Positions 8,047 to 17,535 of a stretch of 64,000 nt of DNA are shown piece by piece. The position numbers and the translations under genes are program-made. Within the stretch, counting starts at the first letter, position 1. Each line of letters starts with the position of its first letter. This DNA comes from Sphingomonas metalli (lineage in GTDB: Bacteria > Pseudomonadota > Alphaproteobacteria > Sphingomonadales > Sphingomonadaceae). The notes below the pieces were generated by a model, which searched no databases, was not told the origin of the DNA, and saw nothing but the letters and a program-made list of their open reading frames with translations. Where the stretch lies: contig NZ_BMIH01000005.1 in assembly GCF_014641735.1 (NCBI RefSeq), positions 1 to 64,000 of the forward strand. The letters run 5' to 3'.

Positions 8047-9198
8047 ATGCCGGGCTATCATGCGACGATCAGGCTGGCGCTGGTGCCCTGTGCGGCCCTG
8101 ATGCTGGCGGCGGGCGATGCACCGCCCGCGCGGGTGCGGATCACGCCGGTGCCGCAATCGGCCGACGAACGCGGCGGCACCTGGCTCGACCTGCATCGCG
8201 GCGGTCGCCAGGTCGTGGACGCGGCCAGTCCCCATGGCGCCTTGCGGCAATGGCCCGGCAGCTATGTCGAGGGTCGGTTCCGCGGCCCTGCGGTCGATCT
8301 TGCCATCGGACCCGGCGAAGTGGCGCTGCACGTCAGCATCGACGGAGCACCCCCGGTGGCGCTCGTCCGACCCGCACCGGGTCGCTACCGCGTCGCCGCC
8401 GGCTCAGGCACGGAAGTCCATCGCATCCGGGTCGACGTGGTCAGCGAGAGCCAGTCCGGGCCGACCCGTTTCGACGGTATCCTCGCTCCCGCCGGCACCA
8501 GGGCGCTGCCGCCCCCGGCCCCGCGCTCGCGGCAGATCGAGTTCATCGGCGATTCGCACACCGTCGGCTATGGCAACACCTCGCCGGTGCAGGACTGCAC
8601 GCCCGACGCGGTCTGGCGCACCACCGATACCGCCGCCGGTCCGGCGGGGCAGCTCGCCGGCCGCTACGCCGCCGACTATCGGGTCAACGCGATCTCGGGG
8701 CGCGGCGTGGTGCGCAACTATGGCGGCTTCGACGCGCCCACCCTGCCCCGCGCCTATCCCTTCGCGCTGCTCGACGGCACCACGCCGGACCGGTCGCCGG
8801 GCTGGCACCCGCAGGTGATCGTGATCGGACTGGGCACCAACGACTTCTCGACCGCGCTCAAGCCCGGGGAGCGCTGGCCCGACCGCGCGGCGTTGCATGC
8901 CGACTATGAGCAACGCTACGCGGACTTCATCGCGTCGCTCCGCCGCCGCGACCGGCAGGCGCTGATCGTGATCTGGGCGACCGACATCGCGGAGGGCGAG
9001 GTTGCCACGGAGGCCGCGCGCGTCGTCGCCCGCCGCAACGCCGACGGCGATCGCCGGGTGGTCTTCGTCCGGGTCCCCGGCCTGGGGTTCCAGGGCTGTC
9101 ACGGCCATCCCGACCTGGCCGACGATCGCGCCATCGCCCATGCGCTGGCCGGCGCGATCGACGCGCGCGCCGATACATGGACACGCGGCCGGCGGTGA
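8047..9198 (+). CDS. SGNH-type carbohydrate esterase (CE2-like deacetylase)
   Basis: 383 residues with a signal peptide, an N-terminal beta-rich domain (about 30-150) and a C-terminal SGNH hydrolase domain. Catalytic blocks seen: FIGDSHTVGYGN (nucleophile serine), GRGVVRNYGG (oxyanion glycine), IGLGTNDFS (GxND), and GCHGHPDLADDRAIA with the catalytic histidine. This two-domain layout is that of carbohydrate esterase family 2, which removes O-acetyl groups from plant polysaccharides. ATG 8047 follows GGGAGGAGG. It diverges from the mannanases, so deacetylation of acetyl-(gluco)mannan is the probable role. Confidence 0.82.
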   Translation: MPGYHATIRLALVPCAALMLAAGDAPPARVRITPVPQSADERGGTWLDLHRGGRQVVDAASPHGALRQWPGSYVEGRFRGPAVDLAIGPGEVALHVSIDGAPPVALVRPAPGRYRVAAGSGTEVHRIRVDVVSESQSGPTRFDGILAPAGTRALPPPAPRSRQIEFIGDSHTVGYGNTSPVQDCTPDAVWRTTDTAAGPAGQLAGRYAADYRVNAISGRGVVRNYGGFDAPTLPRAYPFALLDGTTPDRSPGWHPQVIVIGLGTNDFSTALKPGERWPDRAALHADYEQRYADFIASLRRRDRQALIVIWATDIAEGEVATEAARVVARRNADGDRRVVFVRVPGLGFQGCHGHPDLADDRAIAHALAGAIDARADTWTRGRR

Positions 9199-9217
9199 TC
9201 CCCGAGGGCCCGGACGG

Positions 9218-9844
9218 TCAGCGGACCGCCATCAGCTGCGACGGATAGGGTTGCAGCAGCGCTACGGCCTCGTCGATCGGTGCGGTCAGCCATCGGTCCT
9301 GATCCTCGGCGAGCAGGATGACGGGCATCGCCTTGGGATGCCTGGGCGCGACCAGGGGATTGGGCTCGGTGGTGCAGAAGGCGTAGACGCGGTCATGGTC
9401 CTGGTCGAACTTCCACAGGCCGGCGAAACACGGCGTCTCCTGGTCGGCGACCGTGAACCACCAGTTGGTGTCGCCGGGACCCTGCCGGTCGACGGCGGCC
9501 TTGGGCTCGGCGAAGCGGGTGAAGGGCACGAGGCAGCGGTGCTCGGCTTTCAGCAGCCATGGCTTCCACATGTTGCTCTGCATGTTCCGGGCGTTGGTCC
9601 ACCAGTCGTAGAGAAAGGGCATTTCCCCCTCCCGCGCCGGGCGCTTGCGCGGCTTGCGGGTCGGGAAGCCCCAGCGCATCGTGCTGAGCACGCGGCTCCC
9701 GGCCTCCTGCCGCACGACGAAGCCGGGCTTGCCGGGGGCGGCATAATCCTTGTCCACGGTAAGGCTGTTGGCTTGGTCCTCCACCGCCGCGAGCGCGTCG
9801 AAATAGCCGCGCGGATCGGTCTTGATGCTGTAAAGATTGCACAT
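9218..9844 (-). CDS. SRAP-domain protein (YedK/HMCES type)
   Basis: 208 residues. Starts MCNLYS, giving the Cys2 that forms the covalent link with abasic sites in single-stranded DNA in this family. Further blocks are RVLSTMRWGFPT, RCLVPFTRFAEP (the glutamate of the family, with P in place of the more usual W) and APRHPKAMPVILL with the catalytic histidine. SRAP proteins protect abasic sites and are often linked to SOS genes; here it lies just beyond the gene that diverges from the LexA-controlled imuAB-dnaE2 operon. It is 12 bases downstream of the CxxC protein gene and probably cotranscribed with it. Confidence 0.9.
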   Translation of the reverse strand: MCNLYSIKTDPRGYFDALAAVEDQANSLTVDKDYAAPGKPGFVVRQEAGSRVLSTMRWGFPTRKPRKRPAREGEMPFLYDWWTNARNMQSNMWKPWLLKAEHRCLVPFTRFAEPKAAVDRQGPGDTNWWFTVADQETPCFAGLWKFDQDHDRVYAFCTTEPNPLVAPRHPKAMPVILLAEDQDRWLTAPIDEAVALLQPYPSQLMAVR

Positions 9845-9856
9845 TCTGCCGTTCGA

Positions 9857-10234
9857 TCATGAGCGGTAGCGCGACACAAGCTTCTTCCAGCTGGCCGCGT
9901 CCGGATAGGGAAACTGCGCGCCGGTCGGCGGGTCCCGCCCGACCGTAAGCCGTGGGCGGACGGCCGCGCCGCCGCGCCCGCCGCAGGACGAACAGCGCAG
10001 GCGGCCGATGACGGCGGGCAGCGCATCGTCCCATCCGCGCCGCTGGAACAGCCACCAGAGCGGCACCGCGTCGAGGATGCGGACATGGCGGCAGCGCGGG
10101 CAGGTCAGCCGCAGCGTCCGCTTGTGCAACGCGCATTGCTCCAGTGTCCGGAGGCGCCGGCCGACATGGTCGTGCTCCGCATCGGCGGTGCGCGCCGACA
10201 GGGCTTGGCGACCATCCTCATCCGCTCGGTTCAT
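9857..10234 (-). CDS. Small cysteine-motif protein of unknown function
   Basis: 125 residues from ATG 10234. Two CxxC pairs, RLTCPRCRHVR and RLRCSSCGGRGG, suggest a zinc ribbon. The rest is Arg-rich with no recognised domain. The start at 10234 (GGAG upstream) is preferred over ATG 10321, because the longer reading would run through the LexA box and past the imuA start. Divergent from imuA and upstream of the SRAP gene, so it may share the SOS control; function unknown. Confidence 0.6.
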   Translation of the reverse strand: MNRADEDGRQALSARTADAEHDHVGRRLRTLEQCALHKRTLRLTCPRCRHVRILDAVPLWWLFQRRGWDDALPAVIGRLRCSSCGGRGGAAVRPRLTVGRDPPTGAQFPYPDAASWKKLVSRYRS

Positions 10235-10277
10235 CGATTCGACTCCGCAACGCCTTGACCCCTTGATCGAATCTCTG

Positions 10278-10292
10278 GAACATAAAGCGAAC
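10278..10292 (+). promoter_or_regulatory. LexA (SOS) box
   Basis: GAACATAAAGCGAAC fits the alphaproteobacterial LexA site (GAAC-N7-GAAC, the complement of GTTC-N7-GTTC) exactly. It is 16 bases upstream of the imuA start and 44 bases upstream of the divergent CxxC gene, so it could govern both sides. Confidence 0.85.
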
Positions 10293-10307
10293 AGATGAGT
10301 CGCTGCA

Positions 10308-11072
10308 ATGATGTCCGCCACCGCTCGCCGCCATGAAGCCGAGGCGCTCCTGAGGGAGAGCGGCGGCGACTCGCGCGCCGGCGCAGCGGGGGTGCTGCCG
10401 TTCGGAATCGCGGCGGTGGACGACCGGCTCGCCGCCGGCGGACTGGCGCTGGACGGGCTGCACGAGGTGTCGCCAGCGACCCCGACGCTGAGCGACGATG
10501 CGGCGGCGACGCTGTTCGCGGTCGGGATCGCCGCGCGGGCGGCGGCGGCGCAGGGCCGGCGGGTGCTCTGGGCGCTGACCCGCTTCGACCTCTATGCGCC
10601 CGGCCTCGAACAGGCGGGGCTCGACCCGGCGACGCTGCTGTTCGTCGAGGCGCGCGAGGACAAGGACGTGCTTGCCGTCATGGAAGACGGGCTGCGCCAT
10701 GGCGGGCTCGCCGCGGTGGTCGGCGAGGTGAAGCGCGCCGACATGGTCGCCACCCGCCGGCTGCAGCTCGCCGCGATGACCGGCGGGATCCCGGCGCTGC
10801 TCTCCCGCCGCTGGCGCAAGGCGGGCGTCTGCCCCTTGGGCGAACTGTCGGCGGCGATGACGCGCTGGCGGATCGTCTGTGCGCCCTCGGCGCGGCTGCC
10901 CGCACAGGGCGTCGGCCGGCCGCGCTGGACCGTCGAGCTCGCCCGCCAGCGCGGCGGGCCGGGCTTCACCCTGGAACTGGAGGCTTGCGATGCCACGGGT
11001 CGCCTCGCTCTACCTGCCGCACCTCGCGATCGAGCGGTTGCGGCGGCTGGAGCGGCCGCGCGCGCTGCCTGA
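10308..11072 (+). CDS. imuA: ImuA, accessory protein of the mutasome
   Basis: 254 residues, RecA/SulA-like ImuA. Recognisable segments are LPFGIAAVDDRLAAGGLALDG, the strand RRVLWAL, and LSRRWRKAGVCPLGELSAAMTRWRIVCAPS, with the family ending [24 protein letters not shown]. Works with ImuB and DnaE2 in damage-induced, error-prone translesion synthesis. ATG 10308 is immediately followed by a second in-frame ATG. The 3' end overlaps imuB by 83 bases, so the two are coupled. Controlled by the LexA box just upstream. Confidence 0.9.
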   Translation: MMSATARRHEAEALLRESGGDSRAGAAGVLPFGIAAVDDRLAAGGLALDGLHEVSPATPTLSDDAAATLFAVGIAARAAAAQGRRVLWALTRFDLYAPGLEQAGLDPATLLFVEAREDKDVLAVMEDGLRHGGLAAVVGEVKRADMVATRRLQLAAMTGGIPALLSRRWRKAGVCPLGELSAAMTRWRIVCAPSARLPAQGVGRPRWTVELARQRGGPGFTLELEACDATGRLALPAAPRDRAVAAAGAAARAA

Positions 11073-12774
11073 CGCGCCCGCGCTGCCGCTGCTGCCGGTC
11101 GACGACGATCCCGGCGCCTGTTCGGTGCCACGGGGCGGCGGCTGGCGGCCGGGCGCGCGCTGGGCGCAGGCGGAGGGCGCACGCGCCGCGATCGCCGAGG
11201 AGGCGGCGGCGCTGCCGCTCCACCAGCAGCCGACGATGCGCGAACTCGGCCGCCGGTCGGAGGCGGCGGAGCATCCGTTCAAGCGGGCACCCGTCGCTGT
11301 CGCCCGCCAGCCGGTGCCGGCGGCGCCAGTTGTTCACGCGGTGCCGCTGATCCTCGCCGAGGCGATCGGCCAGCGGCAGCTGATCGCCGCCGCCTGCCCG
11401 GCGGCGCTGGCGCTGGGGCTCGTGCCCGGCATGGCGATCACTCAGGCGCGCGCGCTGGTGCCCGATCTCGACATCCGCCCCGCTGATCCAGCGGCGGACG
11501 GGGCGGTGCTCGACGGCCTGACCCTCCACGCCATGCGCTACTGGACCCCGACCGCCGCGCCGAGCGGGGCGGACGGGCTGTGGCTCGACCTGACCGGCGC
11601 GGCGCATCTCCATGGCGGCGAGGCGCGCTTCTGTGCGGGGCTGGTCCGCTTCTGTCGGCGCTTCGGCTATACCGCGCGGGTCGCGGTCGCGGGGACGCCG
11701 GGCGCGGCCCATGCGCTGGCGCGCTACGGGCGCGAGGCGGTGACGCTGGTCCCGGCCGGCGGCGAGGCGCAGGCGATCAGCGCGCTGCCCCCCGCCGCCT
11801 TGCGCCTGACCTCCGACGCGATCACGGCGGCGCAGCGGTTCGGCTTCGACCGGATCGCCGACCTCCTGCCGCTGCCCCGCGGGCCGCTGGCGCGGCGGCT
11901 GGGCCTCGCCAGCGTCACCCGGCTCGACGCGGCGCTCGGCCGGGTGGCGGAGCCGATCGTGCCGGTCGTGCCCGAGGAGACGCCGGTCGCGAAACGCCGC
12001 CTGCTCGAACCGATCGGAACCGCCGAGGCGATCGAGCAGGTGATCGCCGACCTGCTCGCCGACATGATGCTGCTGTTGCAGGCGCGCGGGCGCGGCGTGC
12101 GCACTTTGGTGCTGCTGCTCGAGCGGATCGACGGCAGCGAGCAGCGCCTCGCGATCGGCACCGCGCGCGCGACCCGCGACGCCGCGCATCTCGCCCGCCT
12201 CTTCCACCTGCGCATCGAGCGGATCGAGCCGGGCGACGGCATCGAGACGATGCGCCTCGCCGCGACCCGCACCGATCCGCTGGGGGCGACCGCGGTGGCG
12301 GGCGATCTGACCGGCGAGGCGGCGGTGCCCGACGTCGCGACGCTCGTCGACCAGATCGCCGGCCGGGTCGGCGAGGCGGCGCTGTTCACCGCCGCGCCGG
12401 TCGAGAGCGACGTGCCCGAACGTGCGGTGCGCCGCGCGCCCCCGCTCGCCGCGCCGACCGGCTGGCCGGCCTGGCGACGGCCGGTGCGGCTGCTCGGCCG
12501 GCCCGAGCCGCTGACCGGCGTGCTCGCGCTCCTCCCCGATGCGCCGCCGCGCCGCTTCACCTGGCGGGGGCAGGTCCATGCCGTGGTCGCGGGCGACGGG
12601 CCGGAGCGGATCCATGGCGAATGGTGGCGGCGCGACGGCGAGGTCTGGGCGGTGCGCGACTATTTTCGCGTCGAGGACGAAAGCGGCGCGCGCTTCTGGC
12701 TGTTCCGCCGCGGCGACGGCGTCGAGCCTGCGACCGGCGATCTCAGCTGGTATCTCCACGGGCTGTTCGGCTGA
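10990..12774 (+). CDS. imuB: ImuB, Y-family-like mutasome protein
   Basis: 594 residues. Starts [19 protein letters not shown] like other ImuB proteins and contains [19 protein letters not shown], the relic of the Y-family palm, and [23 protein letters not shown]. ImuB lacks polymerase activity and bridges ImuA, DnaE2 and the beta clamp. The C-terminus [19 protein letters not shown] and [19 protein letters not shown] is the family end motif. An N-terminal insertion of about 70 residues ([18 protein letters not shown] to [12 protein letters not shown]) separates the first strand from the palm. GGAGG precedes ATG 10990. The stop overlaps the dnaE2 start by one base (TGATG). Confidence 0.92.
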   Translation: MPRVASLYLPHLAIERLRRLERPRALPDAPALPLLPVDDDPGACSVPRGGGWRPGARWAQAEGARAAIAEEAAALPLHQQPTMRELGRRSEAAEHPFKRAPVAVARQPVPAAPVVHAVPLILAEAIGQRQLIAAACPAALALGLVPGMAITQARALVPDLDIRPADPAADGAVLDGLTLHAMRYWTPTAAPSGADGLWLDLTGAAHLHGGEARFCAGLVRFCRRFGYTARVAVAGTPGAAHALARYGREAVTLVPAGGEAQAISALPPAALRLTSDAITAAQRFGFDRIADLLPLPRGPLARRLGLASVTRLDAALGRVAEPIVPVVPEETPVAKRRLLEPIGTAEAIEQVIADLLADMMLLLQARGRGVRTLVLLLERIDGSEQRLAIGTARATRDAAHLARLFHLRIERIEPGDGIETMRLAATRTDPLGATAVAGDLTGEAAVPDVATLVDQIAGRVGEAALFTAAPVESDVPERAVRRAPPLAAPTGWPAWRRPVRLLGRPEPLTGVLALLPDAPPRRFTWRGQVHAVVAGDGPERIHGEWWRRDGEVWAVRDYFRVEDESGARFWLFRRGDGVEPATGDLSWYLHGLFG

Positions 12775-15700
12775 TGGGCACTTACGTCGAACTTCAGGTG
12801 ACGAGCCATTTCTCGTTCCTGCGCGGTGCTTCGTCCCCTGACGAGCTGTTCGCCGCCGCCGCGTTGCAAGGCCACACCGCGCTCGGCATCGTCGATCGCG
12901 GCAGCGTCGCCGGGCTGGTGCGCGCGTGGGAGGCGCAGAAGGCGACGGGCGTGCGGATGATCGCGGGGGCGCGGGTCGATCTCGACGACGGCCGCGCGCT
13001 GCTGCTCTACCCGACCGACAAGCCCGCCTGGTCGCGGCTGACCCGGCTGCTGACCCTTGGCAAGTCGCGCGCCGGCAAGGGCGGCTGCACGCTCGGCTGG
13101 TCGGACGTCGTTGCTTGGAGCGACGGGCTGGTTGCAATCCTGCTGCCGGATGAGGCGGATGCGGTGACCACGGCGCGCCTCGCCGAATTGCGCACGACCT
13201 TCGGCGCACGCGGCTATTGCGGTCTTACCTTCCGCCGCCGGCCCGACGATGCGCTGCGCCTGCACGACCTCGCCGCACTGGCCGGAGGGGCGGGCGTCCG
13301 CGCTGTCGCCCTTGGTGACATCCTCTATCACGCCCCTGAGGCGCGGCTGTTGCAGGACGTCGTCACCGCGATCCGCGAGAAGTGTACGGTCGATACGCTC
13401 GGCTACCGACGCGAACGCCATGCCGACCGGCACCTCAAATCCCCGGCCGAGATGGAACGGCGCTTCGCCGCCTTCCCCGATGCGATCGCCGCCACCGCCG
13501 CGATCGCGCGTGCCTGCACCTTCGACCTCGGCGAACTCAGCTACCAATATCCGCACGAGCGGGTGGTCGAGGGGCTGACCGCGCAGGGCGCGCTCGAACA
13601 GCTGACCGAGACCGCGGCGGCGCGGATGTTCCCCGACGGCGTGCCGCAAGCCTATCGCGACCAGATCGCGCACGAGCTGAAGCTGATCGGCGAGCTCGGC
13701 TATGCGCCCTATTTTCTCACCGTGAACAGCATCGTCGCCGAGAGCCGGCGCCGCGGCATCCTCTGCCAGGGCCGCGGCTCGGCGGCGAACAGCTGCGTCT
13801 GCTTTGTGCTCGGCATCACCAGCATCGATCCGATCCAGCACGAACTCCTCTTCGAGCGCTTCGTCTCCGGCGAGCGCCGCGAGCCGCCCGATATCGACGT
13901 CGATTTCGAGCATGAGCGGCGCGAGGAGATCATCCAGTGGATCTATGAGACCTATGGCCGCAACCATGCCGCGCTGACCGCCGTCGTCACCCGCTATCGC
14001 GCGCGCGGCGCGGTGCGCGAGGTCGGCAAGGCCCTGGGTCTGCCCGAGGATCTGACCAAGGCGCTCGCCGGCCTCGTCTGGGGCTGGAGCCAGGAGGGCG
14101 TCGGCGAGAAACAGGTCGCGCAGCTCAACCTCAACATGAACGACCGGCGGCTGCGCCTGGCCTTGCAGCTCTCCCGCCAGCTGATCGGCGTGCCCCGCCA
14201 CCTGTCGCAGCATCCCGGCGGCTTCGTGCTGACCCACGACCGGCTCGACGATCTCGTCCCCATCGAACCCGCCGCAATGATCGACCGGCAGGTGATCGAA
14301 TGGGACAAGGACGATATCGACGCGCTGAAATTCATGAAGGTCGATGTGCTCGGCCTCGGCATGCTCGGCTGCATGAACCGCGCCTTCAACCTGCTGGAGG
14401 AAGCCAAAGGCATCCGGGTCAGCATGGCCGACCTGCAGGACGACGACCCGGACGTCTATGCGATGATCCAGAAGGCCGACACGCTCGGCACCTTCCAGAT
14501 CGAGAGCCGCGCGCAGATGTCGATGCTGCCGCGGATGAAGCCCGCTCGCTTCTATGACCTCGTCATCGAGGTCGCGATCGTCCGTCCCGGCCCGATCCAG
14601 GGCGACATGGTCCACCCCTATCTGCGCCGCCGCGAGGGGCGCGAGAAGCCGGACTATCCCCGCCCCGAGCTACGCGCCGTGCTGGAGAAGACGCTGGGCG
14701 TGCCGCTGTTCCAGGAACAGGCGATGAAGGTCGCGATCGTCGGCGCGGGCTTCACCGCGGTCGAGGCCGACCAGCTGCGCCGCGCCATGGCGACCTTCAA
14801 GTTCACCGGCGGGGTCAGCCATTTCTACGACAAGCTGGTCGAGGGGATGGTGTCGCGAGGCTACCCCCGCGATTTCGCCGAGCGGACCTTCAAGCAGATC
14901 GAGGGCTTCGGCTCCTATGGCTTTCCCGAGAGCCACGCCGCCTCCTTCGCCAAGATTGCGTACGCCAGCTGCTGGATGAAGCATCATCATCCCGACGTCT
15001 TCTGCGCCGCGCTCCTCAACGCGCAGCCGATGGGCTTCTACGCCCCGGCGCAGGTCGTCCGTGACGCACGCGAGCACGGCGTCGAGGTGCGCCCCGCCTG
15101 CATCAATGCCAGCCGCTGGGACTGCACGCTGGAGCCGGCCAAGGGCCGCTATCGCGCCGTCCGGCTGGGGCTGCGGCAGGTGCGCGGGCTCGCCAATGCG
15201 CATGGCGCGGCGATCGTCGCGGCACGGGGAGTCGCGCCCTTCCATTCGGTCGAGGAGGTCTGGCGGCGTGCCGGCGTGCCCCGCGCCGCGATCGAACGGC
15301 TCGCCGAGGCCGATGTCTTCCACACGCTCGGCGAGGACCGCCGGCAGGGCTTGTGGAAGGTGAAGGGGCTGGGCGAGGCCCCCCTGCCGCTCTTCGCCGC
15401 CGCCGATGCGCAGGCCGCGGTGTTCAGCCCTGAGGGGCTGGAGCCAGACGTGCCGCTACGCCCGCTGACCGAGGGCCGCGAGGTGGTGGAAGATTATCGC
15501 GCGCTCCAGCTCTCGCTCCGCGCGCATCCGCTCGCCTTCCTGCGGCAGGAGTTCACCCGCCGCGGCATCACCCGCTGCGCCGACCTCGCCCACATCAGGG
15601 ACGGCCGCCATGTCGAGGTCGCCGGCATCATCCTCGTCCGCCAGAAGCCGGGCAGCGCCAAGGGCGTCCTCTTCATCACCATCGAGGACGAGACCGGCAT

Positions 15701-16037
15701 CGCCAACGGCATCCTCTGGCCCGACCGGTTCGAGGCGCAGCGCCGCACCGTCATGTCGGCGGCGATGATCGGGATGAAGGGGCGGGTGCAGAAGGAGGGG
15801 CAGGTGATCCACGTCATTTGCGACCGGATCATCGACCATGGCCCGCTCCTCGCCCAGGTCGGCCAGATGGACTTCCCGCACGCGACCGGCCGTGGCGACG
15901 GCGCGCGCCATGCCGGCAGCCCCGACCGCGGCGACGCCGGCTGGCGCCCCGGCCCTCGCGACAGCTATTGGCCGCCCCACGCCAACGGCATGGATCCGGA
16001 GGCGGTCGTGCGGATCAAGTCCCGCGACTTTCACTGA
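12774..16037 (+). CDS. dnaE2: Error-prone DNA polymerase III alpha-like, DnaE2
   Basis: 1087 residues, the usual DnaE2 length. PHP domain first ([22 protein letters not shown]), then the palm with RGSAANS and [15 protein letters not shown] carrying the catalytic aspartates, the thumb and fingers with [15 protein letters not shown] and [18 protein letters not shown], an OB fold ([21 protein letters not shown]) and the diagnostic DnaE2 end [10 protein letters not shown]. It is the polymerase of the ImuA-ImuB mutasome for translesion synthesis after damage. ATG 12774 shares a base with the imuB stop. Expression follows the LexA box upstream of imuA. Confidence 0.95.
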   Translation: MGTYVELQVTSHFSFLRGASSPDELFAAAALQGHTALGIVDRGSVAGLVRAWEAQKATGVRMIAGARVDLDDGRALLLYPTDKPAWSRLTRLLTLGKSRAGKGGCTLGWSDVVAWSDGLVAILLPDEADAVTTARLAELRTTFGARGYCGLTFRRRPDDALRLHDLAALAGGAGVRAVALGDILYHAPEARLLQDVVTAIREKCTVDTLGYRRERHADRHLKSPAEMERRFAAFPDAIAATAAIARACTFDLGELSYQYPHERVVEGLTAQGALEQLTETAAARMFPDGVPQAYRDQIAHELKLIGELGYAPYFLTVNSIVAESRRRGILCQGRGSAANSCVCFVLGITSIDPIQHELLFERFVSGERREPPDIDVDFEHERREEIIQWIYETYGRNHAALTAVVTRYRARGAVREVGKALGLPEDLTKALAGLVWGWSQEGVGEKQVAQLNLNMNDRRLRLALQLSRQLIGVPRHLSQHPGGFVLTHDRLDDLVPIEPAAMIDRQVIEWDKDDIDALKFMKVDVLGLGMLGCMNRAFNLLEEAKGIRVSMADLQDDDPDVYAMIQKADTLGTFQIESRAQMSMLPRMKPARFYDLVIEVAIVRPGPIQGDMVHPYLRRREGREKPDYPRPELRAVLEKTLGVPLFQEQAMKVAIVGAGFTAVEADQLRRAMATFKFTGGVSHFYDKLVEGMVSRGYPRDFAERTFKQIEGFGSYGFPESHAASFAKIAYASCWMKHHHPDVFCAALLNAQPMGFYAPAQVVRDAREHGVEVRPACINASRWDCTLEPAKGRYRAVRLGLRQVRGLANAHGAAIVAARGVAPFHSVEEVWRRAGVPRAAIERLAEADVFHTLGEDRRQGLWKVKGLGEAPLPLFAAADAQAAVFSPEGLEPDVPLRPLTEGREVVEDYRALQLSLRAHPLAFLRQEFTRRGITRCADLAHIRDGRHVEVAGIILVRQKPGSAKGVLFITIEDETGIANGILWPDRFEAQRRTVMSAAMIGMKGRVQKEGQVIHVICDRIIDHGPLLAQVGQMDFPHATGRGDGARHAGSPDRGDAGWRPGPRDSYWPPHANGMDPEAVVRIKSRDFH

Positions 16038-16043
16038 TCCCGC

Positions 16044-16298
16044 GTGTCACGCCACCATCGGATCATCATCGAGCTCTCCCTCCACATCCTGCGCGCCGCC
16101 GCCGCCCGCTCGGGAAAGGGCAAGGTCGACACGATCGAGGTCCGCCTCGCGCTGCGCTGCCTGATCGCGCATTGCCCGGAGCGCTGGCCGCTCGACATGT
16201 TCTGGAACTCGGCCGGCACCGATCACGATATCGGCCGCGCGCAAGGCTGCACCGCAGCCCTCAACGGCATCGTCCGGCAGCTGCGTCCCGGATCCTGA
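16044..16298 (+). CDS. Small hypothetical protein downstream of dnaE2
   Basis: 84 residues from GTG 16044, six bases after dnaE2 on the same strand. The sequence (IIIELSLHILRAAAARSGKG, CLIAHCPERWPLDMFWNSAG, GRAQGCTAALNGIVRQL) gives no recognised family. The spacing suggests it is the last gene of the SOS operon. No clear ribosome-binding site; coding status is probable rather than certain. Confidence 0.5.
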   Translation: MSRHHRIIIELSLHILRAAAARSGKGKVDTIEVRLALRCLIAHCPERWPLDMFWNSAGTDHDIGRAQGCTAALNGIVRQLRPGS

Positions 16299-16331
16299 TC
16301 CCTTGGAGTGTCTGACGGCACAGGCTCATCC

Positions 16332-17441
16332 TCATGCCGGTCCGCGCTCACGCCAGGGCTCGACGGCAGTCCCGCCGAAGATCTGCGCGCGCGGCAGGTC
16401 GAAGATGAAATAGGGGTTCAGCGAAGGCGGTGCGCCCGCAGCGTCCAGCCGTTGGCGTTGCTCGGGGGACAGCAGGATATCGAGCGACGCGACATTCTCG
16501 CGCAGCTGCTCCGGCCGGCTCGCCCCGACCAGCACCGACGCGATGCCCGGCCTGCCGGCCACCCATGCGAGCGCGACCTGCGCCATGGGCCGGCCGACCT
16601 CCTCCGACACGCCGCGCAGAACGTCCACGATGGTGAAGTTCGCTTCGGTGAACAACATGCCGCCATAGGGATTGTCGCCGTTGAGCCGACCGTCCCGGCC
16701 GCCCGCCCCGGTGTCGCGCGTGTTCGGCAGGCTCCCGGCCGGGCCGAATTCGGCCAGCTTCTCGCGGCCGTACTTGCCCGTCAGCATCCCGAAGGCGAGC
16801 GGGCTCCAGGCTACCAGCCCGAGCCCCAGCGCCTGCCCGGCGGGCAGCACGTCCAGTTCGACCCCGCGATCGATCAGCGAATAGCTGTACTGCAAACCGA
16901 CCGGCTCCGGCAGGCCATGCGCGCGCGCCAGCGTCGCGATCTGCGAAGCATACCAGGCGGGAGCGTTGGAAAAGCCGTAATAGAGGATGTCGCCCCGGCG
17001 CACCGCATCGGTCATCGCGCGCAGCACCTCCTCGGGCGGGGTCGTGCGATCCCAGACATGCGTCCAGTACATGTCGATATGGGAGGTGCCGAGCCGCCGC
17101 AGCGATCCTTCCAGCCCATCGCGGATGTTGCGCGCCGAATTGCCGCCCGCGAGCGGATTGCCCCCGCCGCGGGGAAAGCCCGACTTGGTCGCGACCACCA
17201 GCCGGTCGCGGCCGCCCCGTTCGCGCAGGAAGCGGCCGATCATTGCCTCGCTTTCGCCTCCGGAATAGACATCGGCGGTATCGATGAAGTTGCCGCCACC
17301 TTCGACATAGGCGTCGAAGATCGCACGCGAGCCGGCCTCGTCGGCGCCCCAGCGGCCCGCCCCGAAGGTCATGGTGCCGAGCGCGAGCGGGCTGACGGCG
17401 AGGCCAGAGCGGCCCAATGTGCGGTAGTTCGTCATGTCCAC
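16332..17441 (-). CDS. Aldo/keto reductase
   Basis: 369 residues, NADPH-dependent aldo/keto reductase barrel. Catalytic tetrad visible: Asp54 and Tyr59 in FIDTADVYSGG, Lys86 in VVATKSGFP, His128 in MYWTHVWD. The NADP-binding end ASVLVGASRPEQLRENVASLD is typical. Cytoplasmic; substrate unknown. It diverges from a LysR-type regulator that very probably controls it. The last part (SLNPYFIFDLPRAQIFGG) is longer than in many relatives. ATG 17441 is followed by a second in-frame ATG at 17435. Confidence 0.9.
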   Translation of the reverse strand: MDMTNYRTLGRSGLAVSPLALGTMTFGAGRWGADEAGSRAIFDAYVEGGGNFIDTADVYSGGESEAMIGRFLRERGGRDRLVVATKSGFPRGGGNPLAGGNSARNIRDGLEGSLRRLGTSHIDMYWTHVWDRTTPPEEVLRAMTDAVRRGDILYYGFSNAPAWYASQIATLARAHGLPEPVGLQYSYSLIDRGVELDVLPAGQALGLGLVAWSPLAFGMLTGKYGREKLAEFGPAGSLPNTRDTGAGGRDGRLNGDNPYGGMLFTEANFTIVDVLRGVSEEVGRPMAQVALAWVAGRPGIASVLVGASRPEQLRENVASLDILLSPEQRQRLDAAGAPPSLNPYFIFDLPRAQIFGGTAVEPWRERGPA

Positions 17442-17499
17442 GGCAAGTCACTCCTGTTCGCACCGGGACCTAAGGCCTGCCGGCGCGCGCGATTAGCCG

Positions 17500-17512
17500 T
17501 TGCGAGCCGCAA
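17500..17512. promoter_or_regulatory. LysR-type operator (T-N11-A dyad)
   Basis: TTGCGAGCCGCAA is a perfect inverted repeat (TTGCG-N3-CGCAA) that also fits the T-N11-A rule for LysR-type regulators. It lies in the 94-base gap between the aldo/keto reductase and the LysR gene, 24 bases before the regulator start, the expected place for an autoregulatory site. Confidence 0.6.
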
Positions 17513-17535
17513 GGGCTTGTGAGCATGATGCAACA

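Noticed and set aside
12660-14615. A 651-codon minus-strand frame opposite dnaE2
   Set aside because: Shadow; the plus strand encodes all DnaE2 motifs.
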